64,000 nt of DNA from Phyllostachys edulis (Eukaryota > Streptophyta > Magnoliopsida > Poales > Poaceae). Positions 43,592 through 55,530 of this stretch are shown here, in pieces (positions within the stretch are counted from its first letter, which is position 1; every line of letters starts with the position of its first letter). Below the pieces are notes generated by a model, which was not told the origin of the DNA, did not search any database, and saw only the letters and a program-made list of their open reading frames with translations. The translations under genes were made by a program, and so were the position numbers. The stretch lies in NCBI GenBank assembly GCA_036346405.1, contig CM070546.1, positions 97,876,288 through 97,940,287 on the forward strand. The letters run 5' to 3'.

Positions 43592-46500
43592 TGTTGGACC
43601 CAGATTTTCAAAATCTCGAATCCTCTGTGAAAACACTATGCTATTCCCTAGATCAGTAGATAGCACTCACAGGTACATTATTGAATCAACTCATACAAGT
43701 CATAAGACAGAACCATCCAATATATTACAGTCATTAGAGTGACATAGACCACGTCGGGTCGATTTTACAGTAAGTGCTGAACAGACCAAATGATTACATC
43801 ACAAAAGAACAATGGAAACTTCAAACCGATGTCGACCACTTGGTTGAAAAGCGGTTTCGACCACCTGGTCGGAAACTACAGCGGAAGCAAAAGAGGCAGA
43901 GCACATATCTCCACAGGCAAGCGACTGGGATACTTGTGTACAACTGGTATTAACCAAGGACTTGGACAATACCGGTCGTACGTGAACACCGACGAGCAAG
44001 CTAGACTGAGTTGAGACCAAAACTACTCGGAGCTGGACTACTCTTCATCGCCACCTTGCCCATTGACTTCGGGGTCCTCGTAATAGTCGTAGTCTCCATG
44101 ATCTGCCAGATCTGAAGGGTTGGGGAAAGAGCGAGGATGAGCACAACTTCCGTGCTCGTGAGCCAACACACAATATGCAATAGTATACATGCATGGCTTA
44201 AAAAGGGAGGCTCGGGTTCTTTTATTTGCCAAAACAATGTTTCGAATATCAATATTAGTAAAGTCCTATCACTTAGCATTTTAACCAAATTACATTTTGT
44301 AAAGAGAGAGTTATTGTACAATATTCATAATTGCAGAGGTTACCTCCACCCATGCTTACTTTGCTCGTGGTTACATCCACCACTTGACAACACTAGGTAT
44401 GACCACCCAGGCAAAATCTAAATGCCGGGTTACATCTACCCGACCAGTTTTCATCCCACCCACAAAGGTTTTTGAGGTAGAACTAACTCTAGTAAGTTCC
44501 CATGTCCGCCTTTGACCGTAGACACGGTTGTTTAAACAGTTTTAATTACACTCTGTAGAGGTGTGTACACTTTACCCACAAGAGATAATCCACTTGTTGC
44601 CCCTACACAATTCCTTGGTCATGTAGTTGAGAGTTCATCATAGTAACTATTCAAATTACCTCGCCCCTTCCGTCATCTCACCCGTATGGGGTTGCGCCTA
44701 TATGTTGTGCGGGATATTCACCACAACGACTAGCGTAGCTGGCCTCCACTAGCCACAACGACTAGCCCAACTGGCGAATTTCACCTTACCACGGTGTCCC
44801 ATTCAAGCTAAAACACATCCGCCGCTTGCATTACTCCTATCCTCTCCAGCGAGATGACTTTCAGGATTCGATAACTTTACTAAGCCAAGTTGGACTTTGC
44901 AGACTTGTGGTTGCATATGTTTTACAATGGAAGGTTGTCACTGGATTATGTCCTTGATGCCATCTGGGCGATTCTTTCCACATACCCACCATTCTCGTGC
45001 TACATCCGCACCCACGAACATACCATCCACCCGGATATGGTATAGCAGTTGGGGGGGGGGGGTTAAGGAAGAAAAACCAATTTATCTCAAGTACCGCAGT
45101 CATGTACCTCCCACGGTTGCCCCAAATCATTTTCATGTTTCAAGAGATGATGGTTGGGCCATTTAGTGCCCCGGTACTTAAGTAAGACTAGCATGTTTCT
45201 TAAGTACAACTTATAACTAGTAAGTTATCACATATTTACTAGGGTGGCATGGAATAACGGATTCAATTACAAAGGATGGGATAATAAATTAGTTAACCAA
45301 CAAGTGGGCATTTAACTATCTTAAGAGTTAACATACATTTGCTTAAAAATTAAAGCGTGCAATTTTGGTAATTTAAAGAAATATAATTTGCTGAGAATAT
45401 GAAGGCTCAAAATGATCAAGGTATTGACTCGCCTGAGCTGAATGCAAGATAGTCTTGATAGCCTTGAGTTTGATCAAACTAAAGGTCTCCCACTTCTTCG
45501 AATTCTACTCGAACGAACAAACCGGAAAAAGGATCAACAAGTAAGGTGAATAAATAAATACTAAGGAAATAATAAACGAACTCCAAATTAAATAAGACCA
45601 GAGCTAAAAGCAAGATCTTGGATTTAAACAAATTTAGAAACAAAGAACACTGAATTCGAAGTTAAAACAGAGGATAACGGAGTCCTCGAAGTTTTGTTTT
45701 CGAGTACTGATCATTGACTCCATGAGGTCGGAATGGATTCGACTACACAACGTGGTCAAAAGAAGGAAGCATTCGACTACTCAACGTAGTCAAAAGAATG
45801 AAGGATTCGACTACTTAACGTGGTGAAAGAAGGAAGGATTCGACTACTTGACATGGTCGAAAGAAGGAAGGATTCGACTACTCCACGTGGTTGAAAGAAG
45901 GAAAGATTCGACTACTCCGTGTGGTCGAAAGAAGAAAAGATTTCAACTACTTAGCGTGGTCAAAAGAAGGAAGGACTCGACTACACAACGTGGTCGAAAG
46001 AAGGAAGGAATCAAGTACTTGGTCGAAAGAAGGTTTCGACTATCAGGTCGAAGGAATGATTCGACTACCTGGTGGAAAGAAGGTTTCGACCATATAGTTC
46101 GAAGGAGGTTTCGACTACGCAACGTGGCTGAAAAGGGGTCTCGACTATAATGTGGTCAAAAGAAGGACTCGACTGCTCAACGCGGTCGAAAGAAAAGAAG
46201 GACTCAAAAGAATACGATAGAGAACAGGGCACGGGAAAACATACCACAACTGAGAGACAGGCTGGAGGAGGTCAGCGGACGGTGAACAGCGGCGAGGAAG
46301 CTCGCAGTCAAAAGCGAAGGAGGACGACGGTGAAAGGGTCAGCCGGGACTAAAGGAGAAGAGGAAGGCGGCAGCTCCTGTGAAACACAACTGAAACGGAG
46401 TGAGGGGATTGCTTCAATGAGCTCTAGGATACCAAAATGACGCGAGTAGAAGAGGAGCTATACTGGTGCATCGAGGACCGAGAGGAGGTGCACGGCAGCT

Positions 46501-47180
46501 TGAACTCGGAGCTCGGAGCTTTGGGCAAGCCACAACAACAAGAGTGAGAGATGGAGAGTTGGGTGGAGGAAGGAGATGAAGGAGGGTGGCTCTGGCTCTT
46601 TTATAGCCTGGAGGAGAAGATGAGAGAGCTCCTGAGGGGCTCAGAGGCACACGGTCCTGAGGCGAGTGGTGACGAGATAGAGCAAACAAAGTAGGCAGGG
46701 GAACAGGTGAGCGCACGGGGGTGCAGCAAAGCAACAGGATAGAGTGGGGCGCATTGGTGACAAGGCTAGGCAAGGAAGAGGGGCACCTAAGTCAAAGTAG
46801 GTGGGAGGAGCAGGTGGTAGTAGAGGGCGCCGGGTGAGGACAAAGAGCACGAGGGCGTGGCACAGCGGGCATGTGGTCGAAAGAAAGTTCCAATCACATG
46901 GTCGGAATGAGCCTTCCACCTGGTCGGAAGGAGGTATCCCACCAACTGTTCGAAAGAAAAGAAAGAGCAGGGGCAGGAGAGGGGTCAGAGGATGTCGGGC
47001 CCAACTGAGAGGATTTAAAAAGAAGCCGAGATGCAAGCTGAAACTTGAAACTCGAGATTTGAAATTGGGCAAAAACTGGAGAATTTTGCAAAAAAAAAAT
47101 ACTACAATTTGAAATAGGTTTTGAAAACCAAGAAGACAAATGGAAAGATACTAATCGATATCCAAAAATGGGATGTTACA
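43592..47180 (-). repeat. Chromovirus 3' LTR
   Basis: 3589 bp. On the - strand it runs TGTAACATCCC...GGGTCCAACA. The - strand TATA (TATAAAAG) lies at 46598-46605, about 580 bp into the LTR. An array of GACTAC...GTGGTCGAAAG units lies at 45715-46200. The other LTR lacks some short segments seen here. Confidence 0.92.
45715..46200. repeat. Minisatellite GACTACTCAACGTGGTCGAA in the chromovirus 3' LTR
   Basis: About 12 units of 30-40 bp with core GACTACnnAACGTGGTCGAAAG. It lies downstream of the TATA, so it is in the transcribed leader. The ORFs at 45848-46150 are repeat translation. Confidence 0.92.
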
Positions 47181-47199
47181 AACCTACCCACCTTAAACA

Positions 47200-47744
47200 G
47201 AATCTTGACCCCGAGATTCGAGTAGCTCCGAGAATAGGGACAGGAACTCCGACTTTAGCTAGTCTTTAAGCTCCCAGGTGGCTTCCCTTGCCAAGTGGTT
47301 GCTCCATTGAATTTTACATAGGTGGATGATCTGGCGTCGGGTTTGCTTCTCCATGATGTCGAGAATCTAGATCGGATGCTCTGGATAAGTAAGATCCTTC
47401 TGAAGGGCGATGGCTTCGACTGGAGTTTACTCTTTAGGTACTCAAAGACACTTTTTGAGCTTAGAGACGTGGAACATGTTGTGGACGTCTGACAAGTCTT
47501 CTGGTAACTTGAGTTGGTAGGCGACTTCTCCACACTTGGCGGTGATCAGAAACGGGCCTATGAATCTTGGTGTAAGCTTGCCTTTCACTTTGAATCTTCG
47601 AGTTCCACAAAGCGGTGACACTTTGAGATACACGCTATCTCCGACTTCAAAGGTTAATTCCCTTCGACAGTTGTCGGCATAACTATTTTGTCTGGACTGA
47701 GCTGCTTGAAGTCGATCTCTAACTAGTTGAACTTTCTCTTCAAC
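47200..47744 (-). pseudogene. Chromovirus polyprotein C-terminus with chromodomain-like tail
   Basis: Blocks are DSVYLKVSPLCGTRRF, KLTPRFIGPFLITAK, VHNMFHVSKLKKCL, then ILDIMEKQTRRQIIH... IQWSNHLAREATWE. The last block is the chromodomain-type motif of plant chromoviruses, which targets integration to marked chromatin. Several stops interrupt the tail. Confidence 0.82.
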
Positions 47745-48420
47745 TTACTTCAGAGTATCTAGTCCAAAGACATAACCTTCTCCTGATTCTGACCAGTGCA
47801 AGGGAGTTCTGCATCTTCTTCCATAGAGTGCTTCAAACGGTAATATTTTCAGACTTGATTGAAAATTGTTGTTATACGCAAACTCAACGTACGGTAGACA
47901 CTTCTCCCAATATACGGTAAATTCCAAAGCACAAGCTCTAAGCATGTCTTCTAGAATCTGATTTGTTCTCTCCATCTGACCATCGGTATGAGGATGATAC
48001 GTTGTACTGAAGTCCAGGTAGGTTCCAAGTGCGTCATGCAGACTAGCCCAAAAATGTGAGGTGAACTGAAAACCTCGATCTGAAACTATCCTCTTGGGTA
48101 CTCCATGAAAGTATACAATACGAGCCATATATAACTCGGCCAATTTGTCTCCCTTAAAGGTTGTCTTCACTAGGATGAAATGGGCTACTTTGGTTAATCT
48201 ATCGACTACAACCAATATCAAATCACATCCGGACTTGGTTTGAGGTAGACCAGTAATGAAGTCCATTCCAACTTCTTCCCACTTCCACTGAGGGATCTGC
48301 AATGGTTGAAGCAATCCTGGGGTCGTTGATGTCCGGCTTTGATTCGCTGACACATGTCGCAACCAGCTACAAACTCGACGATGACCCTCTTCATTCACAG
48401 CCACCAATATAGAATCTTCA
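47745..48420 (-). pseudogene. Chromovirus integrase core
   Basis: A mostly open 220-codon segment. Catalytic residues are visible: LVVVDRLTKVAHFI, RIVSDRGFQFTSHF, HPHTDGQMERTNQILEDML. Downstream blocks are LPYVEFAYNNNFQSS and PFEALYGRRCRTPL. The upstream zinc-binding region is in another frame after a frameshift near 48320. Confidence 0.88.
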
Positions 48421-48424
48421 AGTC

Positions 48425-49318
48425 TTAATACATCTTGGTGCTACCTGGATGAAGTGTGTAAGCTAAGCTGTGTGCTTCTTTCAGTATCGACTCCTTGAGC
48501 TCCTTCTGGTGGGGAACAAAGAGACGCTTCCCATACCATAGGACTCCTTGCAGATCTTCAATCATCTTAGGGGCTTTTCCTTTAGCCATGAGATGCCTGA
48601 ATCTCTGGACTCCGGGGTGTCCTTCTTGAGTGGTCTTGATCTGCTCTTCCAGAGTTGGGTGCATTTCTACGGTGGCTAGGGTGCCCTGCTGTATTAACTC
48701 AAGGTTGAGTGCTTCGAACTCCTCGTAGAGCTTAGGTTGGTGTTCTCGAATCATGATATTACGGTAGTAGGACTTGCGGCTCAATGCGTCTGCGACTATA
48801 TTAGCCTTTCCAGGATGGTAGTGTACATCCAAGCTGTAATCCTTAATCAACTCTAACCATCTTCTTTGTTGGAGGTTGAGGTCTGACTGGGCGAAGATAT
48901 ACTTGAGACTCTTATGATCTGTGTATATATCATAATGATTTCCAATCAATTAATGCTTCCAAATCTTTAGGGCATGCACTACTAATGCTAACTCCAGATC
49001 ATGAGTTGGATAGTTGTCTTCATGAGGACGGAGTTGTCTGGGTGCATAAGCTATGGCTTGTCCACCTTGCATGAGTACGTAGCCAAGACCTTGTCGTGAA
49101 GCACCATAATAGACTTCAAAGTCCCTGTGTATGTTGGGCAGGGTCAACACTGGTGCAGAGGTTAGGCTTTTCTTCAAATCTTGGAAACTCTTTTCACAGG
49201 CTTCTGTCCATTCATACTTCTTCTCCTTTTTGAGTAGATGGGTCATTGGTTTGGAAAGCTTCGAGAACCCTTCGATGAAGCGTCTGTAGTATCTGACCAA
49301 AACAAGGAAACTATGCAA
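48425..49318 (-). pseudogene. Chromovirus RNase H and integrase N-terminus
   Basis: Blocks are [68 protein letters not shown], then after a stop near 48948 IYTDHKSLKYIF and HPGKANIVADALSRK. In the RNase H the expected Asp before ASRQG is Gly (49103-49105), which should abolish metal binding. Confidence 0.88.
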
Positions 49319-49983
49319 TTCAGTTACTGAGGTAGGCTGCTTCTAGTCCACGACAGCTTCTACTTTGGATGGGTCAACTGCTACTCCTTCCGCAGATACA
49401 ATGTGTCACAGGAAACTTATCTCATGAAGCCAAAATTTACATTTGTTGTACTTGGCGTAAAGCTAGTGCTCTTTAAGCCTCTCTAAGACCAAATGTAGAT
49501 GTCCAGCATGCTCTTGATTGGTCTTCGAGTAGATCAAGATGTTGTCTATGAATACGACCATAAACTTGTCCAAGTATTCCATAAATACTTTGTTCATGAG
49601 GTTCATGAAGTAGGCTGGCGTATTGGTCAAGCCAAACAACATAACCGTGAACTCAAACAGGCCATAGCGAGTGGTAAAAGCTGTTTTAGGGATGTCCTCG
49701 TCCTGATCTTGAGCTGATGATATCCCGACCTTAGGTCTATTTTGGAGAAAACTGATGCTCCCGACACCTGGTCGAATAGGTCATCGATGCCGGGCAAAGG
49801 ATACTTGTTCTTTATAGTCACATCATTGAGTGCCCGGTAGTCTACACACAATCTGGTGGTGCCATCCTTCTTCCTTACAAAGAGCACTGGTGAACCCCAG
49901 GGAGAGGAACTAGGTCGGATAAATCCTTTTCCTTGCAAGTCTTCAATCTGAGCCTTAAGCTCTTCGAGTTCATCGACTGCCAT
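49319..49983 (-). pseudogene. Chromovirus reverse transcriptase
   Basis: Blocks are [66 protein letters not shown]. After a frameshift come [16 protein letters not shown] and the catalytic box [10 protein letters not shown]. The second Asp of the box is Asn (AAC at 49541-49543). Further stops follow near 49430 and 49345. Confidence 0.9.
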
Positions 49984-50009
49984 CCAATAAGTTCTCTTAG
50001 CAATTGGGG

Positions 50010-50530
50010 CTATCCCTGTCTTAAGTTGATCACAAACTCCACATCTCTGTCAGGTGGCATGCCCGGCAATTCTTCTAGGAAGACTTCGGGGTATGCTTTG
50101 ACTACTGGCGTTGTCTCTAGGGATAACTCTTCAAGGTGGTGGACTGCTCGATCCAAGGGAAAGGGACTATCCACACTAACCCTTAACGTAGTCTCTGGGT
50201 CTTTGGTGAGTACGACCACTTTGTTGGCACAATCTATCACTCCTTGATACTCGGCCAACTAATCCATCCCTAGGAAGATGTCCAGAGTTTGGGATTATAG
50301 CACTAGAAGGTTTGCTAGGAATCCGAAATTTTCCATAGCAATCTCTACTCCGGGGCTTACTGAGGTAGCATATAAGGATCCCCCGGGTGAGCTAAGCACC
50401 ATGGATTTCTTTAGCTTATAGGTCGACAACTTATGCCTTTCAACAAACGATCTCGAAACGAAAGAGAGACTCCAGAATCGAATAAAACTTGCGCGGTTAC
50501 TGAATTAACATAGAACTTACCCATTAGTAC
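50010..50530 (-). pseudogene. Chromovirus protease and linker to RT
   Basis: The protease active site LFDSGVSLSF is preserved near 50480 (preceded by GKFYVNSVTAQV). A decayed stretch with several stops follows, then the linker [19 protein letters not shown] just upstream of RT. Confidence 0.78.
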
Positions 50531-50699
50531 TCCTGGGGCTTTTGGTCCTCCTTGGCGGTGACATGGTTCACACGACTATGGTTCGGTGTCGGGGTAGACC
50601 TTGATGCTTGCGAAGCCGGATGACTCTTGCCTTGAGTTGAGGTCTGGCTCCCGAGTTGAACTTCGTCACAGTGTTCTGGCGTTGAGGGCACTTGTTGGC

Positions 50700-51677
50700 A
50701 AAGTGTCCTTTCTTTCCGCAGCTGAAACAGTGAAGGAGGGCTGATGGGTTTACTGCTGTAGGTTGCCCGGCGGGGCGAAGGTTGCGGAAACCATTCCCAT
50801 TGGGACGCGGGGCTGGAGCTGGAGTTCTCTAAGGCAAGCCTACTGGTGGTCCGAAAGACAAGCTGCCATGGAATGCCGACTTCTGCGGAAAGCTACCTTG
50901 GGGCCTCTAAAATGTCACCTTTCTTTTGCAGCTGACTTCCACAGTCTTCTTCTCATTTTTGAGCATGTGGGCTTTGTTGACCAGCTAGGGAAGTCATGGA
51001 GGATAAGCTGGATTCTCATGTCTTCACGCGTTCCTGCCACAAAGCGGTCGATCTTCTTCTCTTCATCGGCTAAGTCGTTGGGAGCGTAGCGAGCAAGCTG
51101 GTTGAACTTTCTCAGGTACTTGTTGACTGACATGTGACCCTGCTTGAGAGCCCTAAACTCGTTCTTTTTCAATCTCATCGTACCTGCTAGTACAAAATTA
51201 GTTCTAAAAGCTGCCTTGAATTCATCCCAAGGAATTGACTGCCATGCAGGTTCCATCTCATCCAGCTGAACTTTAGCAATCGCGTCTACAGCGGCGGGGT
51301 CTTGCAGCGGCTCCTTTCAGCTGATGGGTGGCAAAGTCCACATTGTCTTCTTCTGGGCATCGAGCGAGACGAAGCTTCTTCTCTGTGTTTCTAAGCCAGT
51401 CTTCTGCTTCCAAGGGTTCAGTTGCTGCAGCGAAGGTAAGGGGTCTTGTCCTGAGGAGGTCTGTTAGTTTGGAGTTACGACCAGCTGCTCCGATCTGCTG
51501 ACTGGTTAGCAAAGCTTGGAGAATCTACATCTGCTGGAACATGACTTGCACCATTGTGGGGTTAGCTGGCGGTGGGGGAAGTAGATACTGCCTACGACCA
51601 TGACCACGACCATGACCACGACCACGGTCTACTGCAAAGGCACCATGGGTTGGAGCGGTTGCTCTTCTAGGTGGCAT
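50700..51677 (-). pseudogene. Chromovirus gag
   Basis: ATG at 51677 opens MPPRRATAPTHGAFAVDRG with an Arg/Gly/His-rich repeat. Then PLTFAAATEPLEAEDWLRN, a frameshift, MEPAWQSIPWDEFKAAF, VNKYLRKFNQLARYAPND and the zinc knuckle CFSCGKKGHFANKC near 50710-50740. Gag forms the particle and binds RNA. Stops and frameshifts inactivate it. Confidence 0.87.
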
Positions 51678-52241
51678 CCTGAAGAAATGCGCTGAGGCTT
51701 AGAACTAGGGGAAGGGTATATGAGGGTTTAAGGGCCCTTTAGAGCACACATAAGAAGTTGAACCAAACGAGGAAAATGATCACAAACTAGACAAAGTCAA
51801 GAATGGCTGCATTATATTAAGGGGTTAAGTGTTACGCGACTTCTGAAACATAGCATATAAGCTATGCTAAGCCACGACACGAGATACAAACCACAATGTT
51901 TACAGAAGGGTAAAGCACATGCAGCCCAAAAGACTGCCTAGCAAGCACCGCTAGCTAGCCTATACTAGTCCTAGCTACTCCAGCACGACGACGAAGATCT
52001 CCGGGTCGAAGGCTCCTTCGAGAGAGCAAAAAGGTCCCATGGGTTGGAGCAGCACGACCGGCTACAATTTTTGAACAAGAGAGAATTAGAAAACTCAACG
52101 AAGGTAGAGATAAGTTTAGAACTAAGAGTGATGAGAAGGAGCAATAAGTACGCTATATTTTGACCAAAACTTTTCTTAGTTGAAAATAAGACTCAAGTCC
52201 TATGGTAACGACCAGTCTAACTAAGGCTCCTATAGTCGTAT

Positions 52242-52254
52242 GCTCTGATACCAA
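52242..52254 (-). other. Primer-binding site, initiator tRNA-Met type
   Basis: On the - strand TTGGTATCAGAGC lies just inside the 5' LTR end; the standard plant tRNA-Met complementary site. Confidence 0.9.
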
Positions 52255-52739
52255 CTCTGTCGGACCCGGATTTTCAAAATTCTGAATCCTTTGTGAAAAC
52301 ACTGCTATTCTCTGGATCAGTAGATAGCACTCATAGGTACATTACTGAATCAACTCATACAAGTCGTAAGACCGAACCATCCCATATATTACAGTCATCA
52401 GAGTGACATAGATCGCGTCAGGTCGATTTTACAGTAAGGGCCGAACAGGCCAAATGATTACATCACAAAAGAACAGCGGAAACTACAAACCGGTTCCGAC
52501 CACTTGGTCGAAAAGAGATTTCGACCACCTGGTTGTAAACTACAGCAGAAGCAAAAGGGGCAGAGCACATCTCTCCACAGGTAAGTGACTGGGATACTCG
52601 TGTATGACTAGTATTAACCAAGGGCTTGGATAATACCGGTCGTGCATGAACACCAACGAGCCAGCTAGACTGAGACGAGACCAAGACTACTTGGAACTGG
52701 ACTACTCTTCATCGCCACCTTGCCCGTCGACTTCAGGGT

Positions 52740-53581
52740 TGATGAGGACATTCTGATTGGACCTATTACATGAGCACGAGCTAAATTAATTAACCAACAG
52801 GTGAACTCCCTCTTAAATGATTTTAATCTTACTAATGAGAATATGATACAGTCTAATAGTTCCATGTTTTGTTTGTGCAGTTATACACATATAGAAGCAT
52901 GCCATAACCAAAAACAATGGAGCAAGAAGCCTACATGAAGCCACGTGAAGCTTGCATGCATGCAACATGCATGTGTGTTGCGTGGATGCTGAAAGGAATA
53001 AAGGAACACATGTGCATGGAGGACAGGCTTGATGCATGCATGTGTTAAAGAAATAAAGGAATGCATGTTCATGGAGGACAGGCTTGGTTATTACTTGATT
53101 GGACCACATGCAACCACCTTGCCTGTAACAGCATGTAATCCAAATTGAAGGCTTTGAATCCAAGTAGGGCTACATGATTAAGGTGGGATCCAATCGGTTG
53201 TATGTTTCTTTGGTGGAGTCCGATGGTTTGCCGGCTATTAAAGCCAGGCTGTGCCGCCATGAAAAAAGGAGGAACATCATATTTTTTTGCAGATTAATAT
53301 ACTCTTGATTCTAGGGTTTGAGCAATATTGCCCCCACTAGAATAGGGAGTTCTAATATGTTGTGCTGTTCCGTTGTTCTTGTGATTCCTTGTGTTCTACA
53401 GGAGCAGCGACACGTCTACTTTGTGTGGTTCGGTAGACGGGATCACGAGCATGTGGTTGGGCGAATTCTTTTGTCACAGGTTACTGTTTTGACAGTGGTT
53501 GGCGCCATCGGTTCGTCGGGTTGCACGGATCCAAAGTTATCATCGATCCTACGTCGTGAAGATCGGGCATCCCCTGTATCA
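52740..53581. mobile_element. 842-bp LTR-like insertion in the chromovirus 5' LTR
   Basis: It is absent from the partner LTR, which reads continuously across the site near 44078. Ends are TGATGAGGAC...CTGTATCA. Flanks are AGGGT (52735-52739) and GGGGT (53582-53586); the empty site has a single GGGGT. Ends and duplication length fit a solo LTR or non-autonomous LTR element. A TTGGCGCCATCGG motif near 53502 resembles a primer-binding site but lies 80 bp before the end. No coding capacity. Confidence 0.8.
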
Positions 53582-55134
53582 GGGGTCCTCGTAGTAGTCG
53601 TAGTCTCCGTGATTTGCCGGATCTGAAGGGTTGGGGGAAAGAGCGAGGATGAGCACAATTTCCATGCTCGCGAGCCAACACACAATATGCAATAGTATAC
53701 ATGCATGGCTTAACAAGGGAGTCTCGGGTTCTTTTATTTGCCAAAGCAATGTTTCAAATATCAATATTAGTAAAGTCCTATCACTTAGCATTTAAACCAA
53801 ATTGCATTTTGTAAAGAGAGAGCAGTTGTGAAATATTCATAACAGCAAAGGTTACCTCCACCCATGCTTACTTTTCTCGTGGTTACATCCACCACCTGAC
53901 AAAACTGGGTACGACCACCTAGGAAATTTTTTTGAGGTAGAACTAACTCTAGTAAGTTCCCATGTCCACCTTTGACTGTAGGCACGGCTGTTTAAATAGT
54001 TTTACACTCTGCAGAAGGGTGTACACTTTACCCACAAGAGATAATCCACTCATTGTCCCACATGATTCCTTGGTCATGTAGTTGAGAGATCATCACAATA
54101 ACTTTTCAAATTACATCGCCCCTTCCGTCATCTCACCCATATGGGGTTGCGCTCATACGTTGTGCGGGATGTTCACAACAACTAGCGCAGCTGGCCTCTA
54201 CTCGCCACAACGACTAGCGCAGTTGGCGAACTTCACCTTACCACAGTGTCCCATTCAAGCCAGAACACATCCGCCGCTTGTATTACCCCTATCCTCTCCA
54301 GCAAGATGACTTTCAGGGTTCGATAATTTTACTAAGCCAAGTTGCACTTTGTAGACTTGTGATTGCACGTGTTTTACGATGGGAGGTCGTCACCGCATTA
54401 AGTCCTTAATGCCATCTGGGTGGTTCTTTTCACATATCCACCATTCTCGTGCTACATCCGCACCCACCAACATAGCATCCACCCAGATGTGGTATAGTAG
54501 TTGGGGGGCGGGGTTGAGGAAGAAAAACCAATTTATCTCAAGTACCGCAGTCATGTACCTTCCACGACTGCCCAAATTATTTTCATGTTTCAAGAGATGA
54601 TGGTTGGGGCATTTAGTGCCTTGGTACTTAAGCAAGACTAGCATGTTGCTTAAGAACAACTTATAACTAGTAAGTTATCACATATTTACTAGGGTGACAT
54701 GGAATAACGGATTCAATTGTCAAAGGATGGGATAATAAATTAGTTAACCAACAAGTGGGCATTTAACTACCTTAAGACTTAACATACATTTGCTTAAAAA
54801 TTAAAGTGGGCAGTGTTGGTAATTTAAAGAAATATAATTTGCTGAGAATATGTAGAATCAAAATGATCAAAGTATTGACTCGCCTGAGCTGAAGGCAAGA
54901 GAGTCTTGATAGCCTTGAGCTTGATCAAACTGGAGGTCTCCCGCTTCTTCGAATTTTACTCGGATGAACGAACCGAAAAAAAGATCAACAAGCAAGGAGA
55001 ACAAATAAATACTAAGGAAATAATAAACGAACTCCAAATTAAACAAGACCTGACCTAAAACTAAGATCTTGGATTTAAACAAATTTAGAAACAAAGAACA
55101 TTGAATTCGGAGTTAAAACGGAGGAGAACGGATC

Positions 55135-55530
55135 ATTGACTCAACGAGGTCGGAAGGGATTCGACTACACAACGTGGTCGAAAGAAGGAAGGATTCGACT
55201 ACACAACGTGGTCAAAAGAAGGAAGGATTCGACTACTCAGCGTTGTCGAAATCGTCGAAAGAAGGAAAGATTTCGACTACTTAGCGTGGTCGAAAGAAGG
55301 AAGGACTCGACTACTGAACGTGGTCGAAAGAAGGAAGGATTCAAGTACCTGGTCGAAAGAAGATTTTGACTATCAGGTCGAAGAAAGGATTCAACTACCT
55401 GGTCGAAAGAAGGTTTCGATCACATAGTCGGAAGGAGGTTTCGACTACTCGATGTGGCCGAAAAGGGGTCTCGACTACAATGTGGTCGAAAGTAGGACTC
55501 GACTGCTCAACACAGTCAAAAGAAAAGAAG
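55135..55530. repeat. Minisatellite GACTACnnAACGTGGTCGAA in the chromovirus 5' LTR
   Basis: Homologous to 45715-46200 but with fewer units, so the array changed after insertion. Confidence 0.92.

Noticed and set aside
45848..46150. 100-codon + strand ORF
   Set aside because: Translated tandem repeat within the chromovirus LTR.
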